DNA of 64,000 nucleotides, taken from JASHPR01 sp963795055 (lineage in GTDB: Bacteria > Actinomycetota > Actinomycetes > Streptosporangiales > Streptosporangiaceae). The notes under the pieces are model-generated. The model was not told where the DNA came from and made no database searches. It saw only the letters and a program-made list of their open reading frames with translations. Numbering within the stretch: position 1 is the stretch's first letter; each line of letters starts with the position of its first letter. The DNA lies in the NCBI GenBank assembly GCA_963795055.1, contig CAWCGJ010000020.1, forward strand, positions 124,001 to 188,000, read 5' to 3'. Below are positions 16,587 to 24,977 of this stretch, piece by piece. The position numbers and the translations under genes are program-made.

Positions 16587-17456
16587 TCAGCGCCAGATGA
16601 CCCCCGCCGCGGGGTCGGTGGCGTTGAGGTGATCCGACACCCGGGCCAGATGCAGCCGCATCGCCTCGACCGCCTGGGCCGAGTCGCGGGCGTGCAGCGC
16701 GCCGACGATCGCGCGGTGATCCCCCTGGTACTGCTCGCGGTGCTCGGGTGAGGCGCTGCGCCGCTTGAGATCCCCCCACACCTGGCCGTGCCGCGCGGTC
16801 TCGATCGCCTGGTACAGCGCGGCCAGCAGCGGGCTGCGGCTCGCCGCCATGATGCACCGGTGCAGGGCCAGGTCCCAGGACTCGAACTCCTCGTAGCTCG
16901 CGGCCCGGTCACCGCCGGCCAGGCAGCGGTCCATCTCGTCCAGGTCGGCCGCGGTGGCCCAGGCCACCACCAGCGACATGGCGGGCGGCTCCAGCAGCCG
17001 CCGGACCGTCATCACGTCGGCCGGGGCGAAGTCGGCGCCGGGAGCCTGGCTCCCGGCCGGGACAGGTCCGGGACCGAGCCCGGCCCGGACGGGCCCGGCG
17101 GGGGAGTCAGCGGCCAGGACGGCGTCCCTCCCGGTCTGCGGCGCGTCGCGCAGGAACGTGCCCCGCCCCACCTCGCGGGAAATGCGTCCCTGCGCCTCGA
17201 GCATGGCCAGCGCGTGCCGGACCGACGAGCGGGTGACGCCCAGGTCGGCGGCGAGCTGCCGTTCGGTGGGCAGCCGGGACCCAGGGCCGTGCCCGGCCTG
17301 GCGCGCCCCGGAGAGGATCAGCTCGGCCAGCCGGAGGCCCCGTTCGGCGTGCATCGTCCCCGCGCGCGGGGCGGCCCGGCCGGCCGGGGCGGCCTGCCAG
17401 GCCAGGTCGGCCGGCCGGGACGGTTCAGTCTCGCCAGCCCCAACTGCCGTGCGCAT
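16587..17456 (-). CDS. GntR/FadR-type transcriptional regulator (FCD domain)
   Basis: Regulator of 289 residues. The GntR winged helix is at about 38-103 (SRLPTERQLAADLGVTRSSVRHALAMLEAQGRI), preceded by about 35 extra residues. The C-terminal FCD ligand domain shows the metal-binding pattern Asp/His (LALHRCIM), HRAIVGAL and HLARVSDHL. ATG at 17456 follows GGAGGGTGG. It is divergent from the FAH hydrolase/ABC transporter genes across a gap with four ACCAATC repeats, so it probably controls that unit and itself. FCD regulators commonly bind small organic acids. Confidence 0.88.
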   Translation of the reverse strand: MRTAVGAGETEPSRPADLAWQAAPAGRAAPRAGTMHAERGLRLAELILSGARQAGHGPGSRLPTERQLAADLGVTRSSVRHALAMLEAQGRISREVGRGTFLRDAPQTGRDAVLAADSPAGPVRAGLGPGPVPAGSQAPGADFAPADVMTVRRLLEPPAMSLVVAWATAADLDEMDRCLAGGDRAASYEEFESWDLALHRCIMAASRSPLLAALYQAIETARHGQVWGDLKRRSASPEHREQYQGDHRAIVGALHARDSAQAVEAMRLHLARVSDHLNATDPAAGVIWR

Positions 17457-17490
17457 CCACCCTCCGCATCAGCGCGCTTCCGTAGCGTTC

Positions 17491-17614
17491 AACCAATCCT
17501 ACCAATCCCTGGATTAATCATGACCATAACGTTACATGTGCAGCTAGTCCGGGCCCCTTGACCGTCATTCCGGCCGGGACCTATGCTCAACCAATCCGTT
17601 AGGTCGAACCAATC
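17491..17614. promoter_or_regulatory. cluster of ACCAATC repeats in the divergent gntR/FAH promoter region
   Basis: AACCAATCC (17491-17499), TACCAATCC (17500-17508), AACCAATCC (17589-17597) and AACCAATCT (17607-17614 core) lie in the 192-base divergent gap. The first pair is 9 bases apart, the second 18. AATCC-CT-GGATT (17504-17515) adds a short inverted repeat. TTGGT half-sites fit FadR-family operators, so these are candidate binding sites for the adjacent regulator. Confidence 0.55.
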
Positions 17615-17648
17615 TAGCAGGCAGTGACCCTGGCGAAGGAGGCCGTGC

Positions 17649-18542
17649 GTGAGGCTTGCCACCATTGCCACCCCCGATGGGCCGCGACTGCACGTGCGGG
17701 CCCGTTCCGGCTACGTTGACGCGGCCGGGGCGACGGGCAATCCCCGGCTTTCGTCGCTCCAGTATGTACTGGAGGCGGGGCTGTCAGCGATGGACGCCCT
17801 GCGGCCCCTCCAGGATTCCGACGGTAGCCCGGTCCGCGAGGCGGACTTCGCGCCGGCCGTGCCTGCCCCGCGGCGCATCCTGTGCCTGGGCCTGAACTAC
17901 GGCGAGCACGCACTCGAGGGCGGGCGGGATATTCCCACCTGGCCCGATGCGTTCGTCCGCGGCGCGGACAGCGCCCTGGGCCCCTACGCCGACCTGATCA
18001 AGCCCGCGCTGACCGATCGCTTCGACTATGAGGCCGAGCTCGGCATCGTCATCGGCGCCGGCGGCCGGTACATCACGGCGGCCAAGGCCCTCGACGCCAT
18101 CGCCGGCTTCGTCGTGGTCAACGACGCCTCGGCCCGGGACTGGCAGCGGGCCGGGACCCAGTGGACGGCCGGCAAGAACTTCGAGGGCAGCATGCCGATC
18201 GGCCCCGAGGTGGTGACCACCGACGAGGTCGACGTGAGCGACCTGGCCATCAGCTCCACGCTCAACGGCCAGGTCATGCAGTCGGCGCGGACCTCGCAGA
18301 TGCTGGTCGACGTGCCGAGCGCGGTCGAGTTCTTCTCCTCGTTCACCCGTCTCGCGCCCGGTGACGTCATCGCCACCGGCACCCCCGGCGGCGTCGGGTT
18401 CGCCCGGACCCCGCCGGTCTGGATGCACCCCGGTGACGTCATCGAGGTCACCGTCGAGGGCGTCGGCACCATCCGCAACCGCCTCGTCGCCGAGGAGGGA
18501 GCCCCCGGCGACTGGCGCTGGCGTCCCGGAGCGCCTAGGTAA
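17649..18542 (+). CDS. fumarylacetoacetate hydrolase-family protein
   Basis: FAH-superfamily hydrolase/decarboxylase, 297 residues. The metal-binding acids are seen as FDYEAELGIVIG (ExE) and VVVNDASARD (Asp); WTAGKNFEGSMPIGP, APGDVIATGTPGGVGFAR and GDVIEVTVEGVGTIRN complete the family pattern. GTG at 17649 has AAGGAGG upstream. Members cleave C-C bonds in acylpyruvates or decarboxylate oxalo-compounds in aromatic meta-cleavage routes. It is the first gene of the unit that also carries an ABC importer, suggesting a catabolic role for the imported compound. Confidence 0.87.
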   Translation: MRLATIATPDGPRLHVRARSGYVDAAGATGNPRLSSLQYVLEAGLSAMDALRPLQDSDGSPVREADFAPAVPAPRRILCLGLNYGEHALEGGRDIPTWPDAFVRGADSALGPYADLIKPALTDRFDYEAELGIVIGAGGRYITAAKALDAIAGFVVVNDASARDWQRAGTQWTAGKNFEGSMPIGPEVVTTDEVDVSDLAISSTLNGQVMQSARTSQMLVDVPSAVEFFSSFTRLAPGDVIATGTPGGVGFARTPPVWMHPGDVIEVTVEGVGTIRNRLVAEEGAPGDWRWRPGAPR

Positions 18543-18573
18543 CTCACCCCACTCACGCACCACGGAGGGGACC

Positions 18574-19878
18574 ATGAAGTTGGCGACCGTCGGGCTGGCC
18601 CTCGCGCTTGCCCTGGGCGTGACCGCCTGCGCCAGCAGTTCCAGCACTACCGGTTCGTCGGCGGCCAGCGGCTCCACGCTCACGGTCGCCGACGTCGCCC
18701 CGTTCAGCGGGCCGGACGCCGCGCTCGGCCCGACCTACCTGGCCACCTGCTACGGCGCCACCGCCGCGATCAACAGCGACGGCGGCGTCATGGGGCACAA
18801 GCTCACCTGCAAGAGTGTGGACACCCGCGGCGATCCCGCGGACGCGGTCCCCGCGGTCAACCAGATGTTCGCGAGCACGTCCAACCTGGCGCTGGTGATC
18901 GGCTGCACGTCGGACGAGGCCGCCGCGGTGGTGCCGATCATCAACGCGCACAAGATGGCCATGTTCTGCATGACCGGGCAGTCGGAGTTCGACCACGTGC
19001 ACTACCCGTACTTCTACCGGCTGGTCCCTCCCGACCTGGAGGAGGCCTACGCCATGGTGGCGATCGCGAAGCAACTGGGTTACAAGCGCGTCGCGCTGGC
19101 GTTCGGCAACGACATCGGGTCGCAGACCTTCATCCAGCCCGCGATCGCCGGGCTGAAGACGGCCGGGATCACCCTGACCACCAACCAGACGCTGGACCTG
19201 AACGCCACGACCTTCCGCACCGAGGCAGAGGCGATCATCGCCTCGCACCCCGACGCGATCATGACCGAGGCCCTCGGCAACGCGGACCCGACCCTGTTCT
19301 CCGAGATCAAGCAGCTCAACGGCGGCAAGGTCATCCCGATCGTGGCCACCTCGGCGGCCATCTCGCCGCCGTTCTTCAAGGCCTCGGCCGCCGCGGTGGG
19401 CGCCTCCACCTTCACGTCCAACTTCCACGCCGATAACCTGGTCACCGAGTCAAGCGGGCCCGCCTACGCGGCCTTCTCCAAGGCCCTGCTGGCCGAGCAG
19501 GGCAAGGTTCCCGGGACCACCGGCGACTTCACCACCTACCTGAGCGCGCCGGGCGGCGTGCACCTGTACGACGGGATCAACCTGGCCGCGCTGGCCATGC
19601 TCATGTCGAAGAGCACCAACCCGAGCGTCTACGGGCCGGACATCATCAAGATCGGCAACGGAGTTGCCGGCGCCACGGTTGTGTACTCGTTCGCCCAGGG
19701 CGCGGCGGCGCTGAAGGCCGGCAAGGCCATCAGGTACGAGGGCCCGGGCGGGCCGACCAACTTCGACAGCTACCACGACTCGACCGGGATCTTCCAGGTC
19801 GACACCTACAGCGACAACGGCAACGTGAACGTGGTCGGGAACCTGACGGCGGCGCAGCTCAGGGCCCTGGCAGGATGA
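18574..19878 (+). CDS. ABC transporter substrate-binding lipoprotein, branched-chain amino acid type
   Basis: Type I periplasmic-binding-fold protein (LivJ-like), 434 residues. Lipoprotein signal with Cys19 in VTAC, then a Ser/Thr linker and the ligand-binding lobes starting at VADVAPFSGPDA. ATG 18574 follows GGAGGGG. Permease and ATPase genes follow directly. This family takes up amino acids, amides, urea or aromatic acids; the neighbouring FAH-type hydrolase and amine-oxidase-like gene hint at an aromatic or amino compound, which is inference. Confidence 0.92.
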   Translation: MKLATVGLALALALGVTACASSSSTTGSSAASGSTLTVADVAPFSGPDAALGPTYLATCYGATAAINSDGGVMGHKLTCKSVDTRGDPADAVPAVNQMFASTSNLALVIGCTSDEAAAVVPIINAHKMAMFCMTGQSEFDHVHYPYFYRLVPPDLEEAYAMVAIAKQLGYKRVALAFGNDIGSQTFIQPAIAGLKTAGITLTTNQTLDLNATTFRTEAEAIIASHPDAIMTEALGNADPTLFSEIKQLNGGKVIPIVATSAAISPPFFKASAAAVGASTFTSNFHADNLVTESSGPAYAAFSKALLAEQGKVPGTTGDFTTYLSAPGGVHLYDGINLAALAMLMSKSTNPSVYGPDIIKIGNGVAGATVVYSFAQGAAALKAGKAIRYEGPGGPTNFDSYHDSTGIFQVDTYSDNGNVNVVGNLTAAQLRALAG

Positions 19879-19939
19879 CCATCGGCTGATCGGGAAGGAC
19901 TACCTGGGTGAGCAGCACCATGGCCGCCGGGGCGGGGTA

Positions 19940-20806
19940 GTGGCGCTCTTCCTCGCCTCGGTCGGATTCGGGCTGGTCACGGCGTCGGTCCTGGCCATCG
20001 CGGCGGTGGGCTTCACGCTGCAGTTCGGGGTCACGGACGTGCTCAACCTCGCGTACGGCGCGATCATGATCGCGGGCGCGTTCATCGCGTACGTGGTGAA
20101 CCAGGCCGGTGCCTCCGTATGGCTCGGCCTGGTCGCCGCGGTGGCCGCATGCTCCCTCGGATCGGTACTGGTGAACTCCGGCGTGTACGCGCCGTTCCAG
20201 CGCCGGGGCACGTCCCCGATCACCCTGGTCATCGTGTCGCTGGGGATGACGCTGATCATCGAGTTCGGCGTGGAGGCGGTGGCGGGCGGGACCGGCGTCT
20301 CATACACGATGAGCCAGGGCCGGACCTTCCACGTCGGCGGCCTGATCCTGACCACCGTGCAGCTGATCATCATCGCGCTGAGCCTGGTGGTCATGGCCGG
20401 GGTGCACGCGCTGCTGCGGTACACCAAGCTGGGCAAGGCCATGCGCGCGACCGCGGCCAACAAGACGCTGGCCCGCAACTGCGGGATCAGGGCGGCCCGC
20501 GTCATCAACCTGACCTGGGCGCTAACCGGCGCGCTGTGCGGGCTGGCCGGGGTGGTGTTCGCCATCGACTCCGGCAGCTTCGACCCCACCAGCACCGACA
20601 TCTTCCTGGTGCTGATCTTGGCCGCGGTGTTCCTGGGCGGCCCCGGCCAGGCGTACGGCGCCATGCTGGGCGCGCTGGTGATCGGCCTGGCCACCGAGGT
20701 CAGCGCCGCCTTCATCCCGGCGGACTACAAGTACGTGATCGCGTTCGTGATCCTGCTCGTGATGCTCGGCGTGCGCCCGACCGGACTGCTCGGTACCGCG
20801 ACATGA
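19940..20806 (+). CDS. livH: branched-chain-type ABC transporter permease (LivH)
   Basis: Integral membrane permease, 288 residues, with about eight hydrophobic segments. The LivH signature is seen in FGVTDVLNLAYGAIMIAGAF and RATAANKTLARNCGI (the coupling loop). GTG at 19940 lacks a clear ribosome site. An upstream GTG at 19908, after GGAAGGA, would join in frame if the GGGG at 19934-19937 had one more G, adding about ten residues. The stop overlaps the next gene's ATG (ATGA). Confidence 0.9.
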   Translation: MALFLASVGFGLVTASVLAIAAVGFTLQFGVTDVLNLAYGAIMIAGAFIAYVVNQAGASVWLGLVAAVAACSLGSVLVNSGVYAPFQRRGTSPITLVIVSLGMTLIIEFGVEAVAGGTGVSYTMSQGRTFHVGGLILTTVQLIIIALSLVVMAGVHALLRYTKLGKAMRATAANKTLARNCGIRAARVINLTWALTGALCGLAGVVFAIDSGSFDPTSTDIFLVLILAAVFLGGPGQAYGAMLGALVIGLATEVSAAFIPADYKYVIAFVILLVMLGVRPTGLLGTAT

Positions 20807-22623
20807 CGTACTACCTGGTCAACCTGCTGATCTACGCGGCCGTGGACGCCATGGCCTGCCTTGCGCTGAACCAGCAGTTCGGGATCGCGGGGATCACCAA
20901 CTTCGGCTTCATCATCTTCCAGGCTGCGGGCGGCTACACGGCCGCGATCCTGGCCATGCCGCCGGACTCCGCCAACGGCGGGTTCCAGTCCTACATCGGC
21001 GGGTGGAACCTGCCGTTCCCCCTCCCGTGGGTCGGCGCGACGATCGTCGGCGGCCTGATCGCGCTGCCGTTCACGTTCCTGGTGGGCCGGCGGCTGCGCG
21101 GCGACTTCGCCGCGATCGGCCTGCTGGTCACTGCCGTGCTGCTGAACCTGCTGGTCACGAACTATGTGCCGCTGTTCAACGGGGACGCGGGCGTGTCGCT
21201 GATCCCGCAGCCGCTGCAGGGCGAGTTCAACCCGCTGGCCTCGGGTTACAAGTGGGGCCTGACCGTGATCGCCATTCTGCTCTGCGCGGCGGTCTACTGG
21301 TTCCTGCGGCGCATCACCGAATCGCCGTACGGGCGGTCCCTGCGCGCCATGCGCGACAACGACACGGTCGCCGACTCGCTCGGCAAGAATCTGCTCTCGC
21401 TGCGGACCGGGATGCTCGTGCTCGGCGGGGCGATCGCCGGCCTGTCCGGGGGCGTCCTGGTCTCCTACATCACCACGTGGTCCCCGGCGGCCTGGGGGTA
21501 CGCGGAGACCGTGGTGCTGTTCGCGGCGGTGATCATCGGCGGGGCGGGCAACCACCTCGGGGCCATCCTCGGGGCGATCCTGGTCCCGGTCGGGTTCGAG
21601 GAGGCGACCCGCTACATCCCCAACTCCAACAGCCTGCCGCCGAACCTGATCCCTTCGCTGCAGTGGGTGGCCATCGGCCTGCTCATCGTGCTGTTCCTGT
21701 GGTTCCGGCCGCAGGGCATCCTGCCCGAGCGCAAGCGGGTGATCGCGCTGCCCCAGCTGCCTGCGCCGCGGGCCGGGCCCGCGGCCGACGGCGAGAAGGC
21801 CGCGCCGGCGCCCCCGGCGATCTCGGTCCGGCCCCGCGCGGCCCCACCCGAGAGCCCCGGCCCGCGGCCGGTCGTGCTCGAGGCCGTCGACATTGTCCGT
21901 GACTTCGGCGGGGTGCGCGCGGTGAACGACGTGTCCCTGGCGGTCCGCCGCGGCACCCTGACCGGCCTGATCGGGCCGAACGGGGCCGGGAAGTCCACGC
22001 TGTTGGCCATCCTGGCCGGGACCCTGCGGGCCTCATCGGGCACCGTCATCTACCAGGGGCAGGACATCACCGGGATGCCGGCGTATCGCCGGGCCCGGCT
22101 CGGGCTGGTCCGCACCTTCCAGCTGGCCAGCGAGTTCAAGCGGCTCACGGTGCTGGAGAACCTGCTGACCGCGGTGCCGTCGAACCGCGGTGACACGCTG
22201 CGGGGCGCGATCGCGGGCCGGCGGTACTGGAAGGGCGACGAGACGGCGGCGATCGCCCGGGCGCAGGCCGTGCTGAGCCGGTTCGGCCTGGAGAGCATCG
22301 CCAACTCCTACGCCGGCGACCTGAGCGGCGGCCAGCGCCGGCTGGTCGAGATCATGCGCGCGCTCATGGCCGAGCCCAGCATGCTGCTGCTCGACGAGCC
22401 CATGGCCGGCGTGCACCCGAACCTGGCTCGGCGGATCGGCAACGAGCTGGTCGCGCTCGGCCAGGAGGGCATGACGATCCTGATGGTCGAGCACGAGCTG
22501 GCCATCATGGACGAGTTCTGTGATCCGGTGGCCGTGATGGCCGAGGGTGCCGTGCTCGCCGAGGGAACGATGGCGCAGCTGCGGAGGCGCAGCGAGGTGG
22601 TGGAGGCCTACCTTGTCGGCTGA
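20803..22623 (+). CDS. fused ABC transporter permease-ATPase (LivM-LivG)
   Basis: One 606-residue chain. Residues 1 to about 310 are a LivM-type permease (FGIAGITNFGFIIFQAAGGYTAAIL, about eight membrane segments). A Pro/Ala linker runs from about 320 to 355. A LivG-type ATPase follows, with Walker A GPNGAGKST, signature LSGGQRR, Walker B MLLLDEP and switch His in MVEHEL. LivM and LivG are usually separate; this fusion forces equal stoichiometry. ATG 20803 overlaps the livH stop. No frameshift is needed to read it. Confidence 0.93.
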   Translation: MTYYLVNLLIYAAVDAMACLALNQQFGIAGITNFGFIIFQAAGGYTAAILAMPPDSANGGFQSYIGGWNLPFPLPWVGATIVGGLIALPFTFLVGRRLRGDFAAIGLLVTAVLLNLLVTNYVPLFNGDAGVSLIPQPLQGEFNPLASGYKWGLTVIAILLCAAVYWFLRRITESPYGRSLRAMRDNDTVADSLGKNLLSLRTGMLVLGGAIAGLSGGVLVSYITTWSPAAWGYAETVVLFAAVIIGGAGNHLGAILGAILVPVGFEEATRYIPNSNSLPPNLIPSLQWVAIGLLIVLFLWFRPQGILPERKRVIALPQLPAPRAGPAADGEKAAPAPPAISVRPRAAPPESPGPRPVVLEAVDIVRDFGGVRAVNDVSLAVRRGTLTGLIGPNGAGKSTLLAILAGTLRASSGTVIYQGQDITGMPAYRRARLGLVRTFQLASEFKRLTVLENLLTAVPSNRGDTLRGAIAGRRYWKGDETAAIARAQAVLSRFGLESIANSYAGDLSGGQRRLVEIMRALMAEPSMLLLDEPMAGVHPNLARRIGNELVALGQEGMTILMVEHELAIMDEFCDPVAVMAEGAVLAEGTMAQLRRRSEVVEAYLVG

Positions 22624-23377
22624 GCCGGCGCTGCGCGGCCTGCCCCTGCGCGCCCAGGGGGTCACCGCGGGGTACGGCGGCGATCCGGTGATCCGAGGCA
22701 TCACCGTGGACGTCGCACCCGGCCAGGTCGTCTCGCTGGTCGGCCCGAACGGCTCGGGTAAGAGCACGCTGCTCAAGAGCCTGGTCGGGATCGTGCGCGT
22801 ATCCTCGGGCACCGTGCTGGTCGGGGAGCGGGACGTCACCAACCAGCCCCCGGAGGAGATCGCCCGGGCGGGCGTGGGCTACGTGCCGCAGGTGGACGAC
22901 GTGTTCGGGCCGCTGACCGTCAAAGAGAACCTCGAGATGGGCGGGTACCTGCTGCGCAAGTCGCAGGTCGCCGAGCACATCGAGCGAGTCGTCGGGGTCT
23001 TTCCCCGGCTGCGCGGGATGCTCGGCCGCGCGGCGGGCAAGCTCAGCGGCGGGGAGCGCAAGATGCTCGCGATGGGACGCGTGCTCATGATCGACCCCGG
23101 CGTGTTCCTGCTCGACGAGCCCACCGCGAACCTGGCCCCCAAGGTGGCGGCGGAACTGCTGGACGAGCACGTCCGCCGGCTGGCGACCGGCGGCGCGTCG
23201 GTGCTCATCGTCGAGCAGCGGGCCCGGGCCGCCCTGGCCATCTCGGACCTGACCTACGTCCTCGGCGGCGGCGAGGTGCGGATGGAGGGGACGCCCGCCG
23301 ATCTGGCCGCGAGCCCGGACTTCATCGAGTCCTTCCTGGGCGGCGGCCGCGACCGGGGGTCAGGCAGACTGGCCTGA
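22613..23377 (+). CDS. livF: ABC transporter ATPase (LivF)
   Basis: Second ATPase of the importer, 254 residues: Walker A GPNGSGKST, Q-loop VPQVDDVFGPLTVKENL, signature LSGGERK, Walker B VFLLDEP. TTG at 22613 is chosen because GTGGAGG lies about seven bases upstream and the start overlaps the end of the LivM-LivG gene. The Q-loop and the 'LTVKENLEMGGY' segment are typical of LivF. The stop overlaps the ATG of the next gene (TGATG). Confidence 0.92.
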   Translation: MSAEPALRGLPLRAQGVTAGYGGDPVIRGITVDVAPGQVVSLVGPNGSGKSTLLKSLVGIVRVSSGTVLVGERDVTNQPPEEIARAGVGYVPQVDDVFGPLTVKENLEMGGYLLRKSQVAEHIERVVGVFPRLRGMLGRAAGKLSGGERKMLAMGRVLMIDPGVFLLDEPTANLAPKVAAELLDEHVRRLATGGASVLIVEQRARAALAISDLTYVLGGGEVRMEGTPADLAASPDFIESFLGGGRDRGSGRLA

Positions 23378-24581
23378 TGCAGGCCGACATCGTCGTTATC
23401 GGAGCCGGGGCGCTCGGGCTCAGCACCGCGCTGCACTGCGCGCTGCTCGGCCGGTCCGTGATCGTGGTCGAGCGGGATGCCGCGGGCTCGCAGGCGTCGG
23501 GCCGGGCGGCCGGGCTGTTCAAGTCCGTCCAGGCCGACGAGCTGCGCACCAGGCTGGCCCGGCGGAGCATCGACCAGGCGGTGAGCTTCGGCGACTGGGC
23601 CGGGGCTGAGCTGCCCGTCGCCCGCAGCGGCAGCTTCCTGGTCGCGCGCACCGGCCAGCACCAGGCGTTCATCGCCGCCGAGGCCGGCCAGTCCCGGGCC
23701 TGGGGGGCCGACGTGCGGGAGGCCACCCCGGCCGAGCTGGCGGACCGGGTGTCGTACTACCGCGGATCGGCCGGGGACCTGGCGGTCTGGTGCCCCGAGG
23801 ACATCTACATCGAGGAACCGATGAGCCTGGTGCGGGCCTACCTCTCGGCCGGGCGGCAGCGGGGCGTCGAGGTGCTGGAGTCCGAGGCCGTGCTGCGCCT
23901 GCCGGTCTCCGGGGGACGGGTGACCGGGGTCGAGACCACGGCCAGGTCCATCACCGCCGCCGTGGCCGTCGTGGACGCCGCGGGCGCCTGGGTACGGCAG
24001 GTGGCGGAACTGGCCGGGGCCCGGGTCGCGCTCGCGCCGGTCCGCCACCAGCTGCTCATCACCGAGCCGTCGGCCGAGCTGGACCCGGCGGGGCCGATCA
24101 CCCGGGTCGCCGACGCGGCCGTCTACCTGCGCCCGGCCCGCGGCGGCCTGATGTTCGGCGGATTCGAGGCCGACCCGCAGCCCGTCGACCCCAGGTCTGA
24201 GCCGTCCTTCCGCACCGACGACCTGCCACTGGACCTGGGCGTGCTGCGGAAGCTGGCCGCCCAGGTCGCCGACGAGGCGCCGCTGGCGAGCTCGGGCCGG
24301 GTCGCCGAGCACCGCGGCGGGCTGTTCACGATGAGCCCGGACGGCCGCTTCGTCGTGGGGCCGGTGCCCGACGCGCCCGGCTTGTGGATCGCCAGCGGCT
24401 GCAACGGCTCGGGATTCTCCTCCTCGCCCGCCCTCGGCGAGGCCCTGGCCAGCTGGATCACGGGCGACGAGCCGGCCTGGCGGCGCTGTCTCCAGGCCGG
24501 TTCCCCGCGCTCACCGACGACCTGCTCATCGAGAAGGGCAGCTGGCAGTACGCCCACTACTACGATCCCGTGGCCTCGTGA
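23377..24581 (+). CDS. FAD-dependent amine/amino-acid oxidase (DAO family), apparent frameshift near the C-terminus
   Basis: D-amino-acid-oxidase/sarcosine-oxidase-like flavoprotein, about 400 residues. FAD motif GAGALGLSTALH at residues 8-19, and a C-terminal motif PGLWIASGCNGSGFSSSPALGEALASWI. The frame then goes wrong after GDEPA. Adding one C at 24476-24477 restores LAALSPGRFPALTDDLLIEKG and a TGA at 24579-24581, the usual family ending. It is coupled to the importer genes (TGATG overlap), so it probably oxidises the transported compound; the substrate is not known. Confidence 0.82.
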
Positions 24582-24736
24582 CCGGCGTGGACGGCGCGGC
24601 GGTCGGCGTCGGCACGGTCTGCGGGCTCGCGCTGGTCCTGGACCTGCCCGTCTTCAGGTGGTGGCTGGCCAGGGCGGGTCGGCGGTTGCCGACGGCTCGA
24701 CCCGGACCTGTCGTGCCCGGTGCCTCCAGGCGGTAA
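24578..24736 (+). CDS. possible 52-residue membrane protein
   Basis: Short reading frame starting with GTG that overlaps the repaired flavoprotein stop (GTGA). It encodes one hydrophobic stretch (AAVGVGTVCGLALVLDLPVF) followed by an Arg-rich tail. The coupling overlap supports translation, but no homology is recognised and chance is possible. The 241 bases after it hold only an AT-rich patch and a promoter. Confidence 0.35.
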   Translation: MTGVDGAAVGVGTVCGLALVLDLPVFRWWLARAGRRLPTARPGPVVPGASRR

Positions 24737-24778
24737 CCGCACGGCGCCATCCGCATCCAGCCAGCAGACGGCCCGTTG

Positions 24779-24822
24779 TGAAGATGTTGATGGTTTTTTA
24801 TCAGAAAATTTCTGCCTCCAGC
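24779..24822. promoter_or_regulatory. AT-rich island with a palindrome upstream of the first GH3 gene
   Basis: A sharp drop in GC: GATGGTTTTTTATCAG leads into CAGAAA-A-TTTCTG (24802-24814), a perfect 6-bp inverted repeat around one base. It lies about 45 bases before the -35 box of the GH3 promoter, a fitting place for an activator or repressor site, or the end of a small inserted piece. Confidence 0.4.
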
Positions 24823-24857
24823 CGGATCACGCTATTGGCACGGAGGCGTACCGGGAC

Positions 24858-24887
24858 TTGACTGTTCAGCACGGTAAGAGCGATACG
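24858..24887 (+). promoter_or_regulatory. probable promoter of the GH3 genes
   Basis: TTGACT (24858-24863) and GATACG (24882-24887) are separated by 18 bases, a reasonable match to a housekeeping sigma promoter, 91 bases before the ATG. Confidence 0.5.
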
Positions 24888-24977
24888 AGCAGGAACCAGC
24901 GCGAAGCATGAGGAAGCAGCCAAACGCTCCCGGTTTGCGCCCAGCCTTATCCGTTGTCACGGCATCGGAGGCCGTCG

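Noticed and set aside
20119..20802. Upstream extension of the LivM-LivG frame through livH
   Set aside because: It would overlap the whole livH gene and encodes Arg/Gly-rich non-membrane sequence. ATG 20803 overlaps the livH stop as expected.
24582..24977. Possible tRNA or small RNA in the gap before the GH3 genes
   Set aside because: No cloverleaf, CCA end or strong stem was found; only a short frame, an AT-rich patch and a promoter-like pair.
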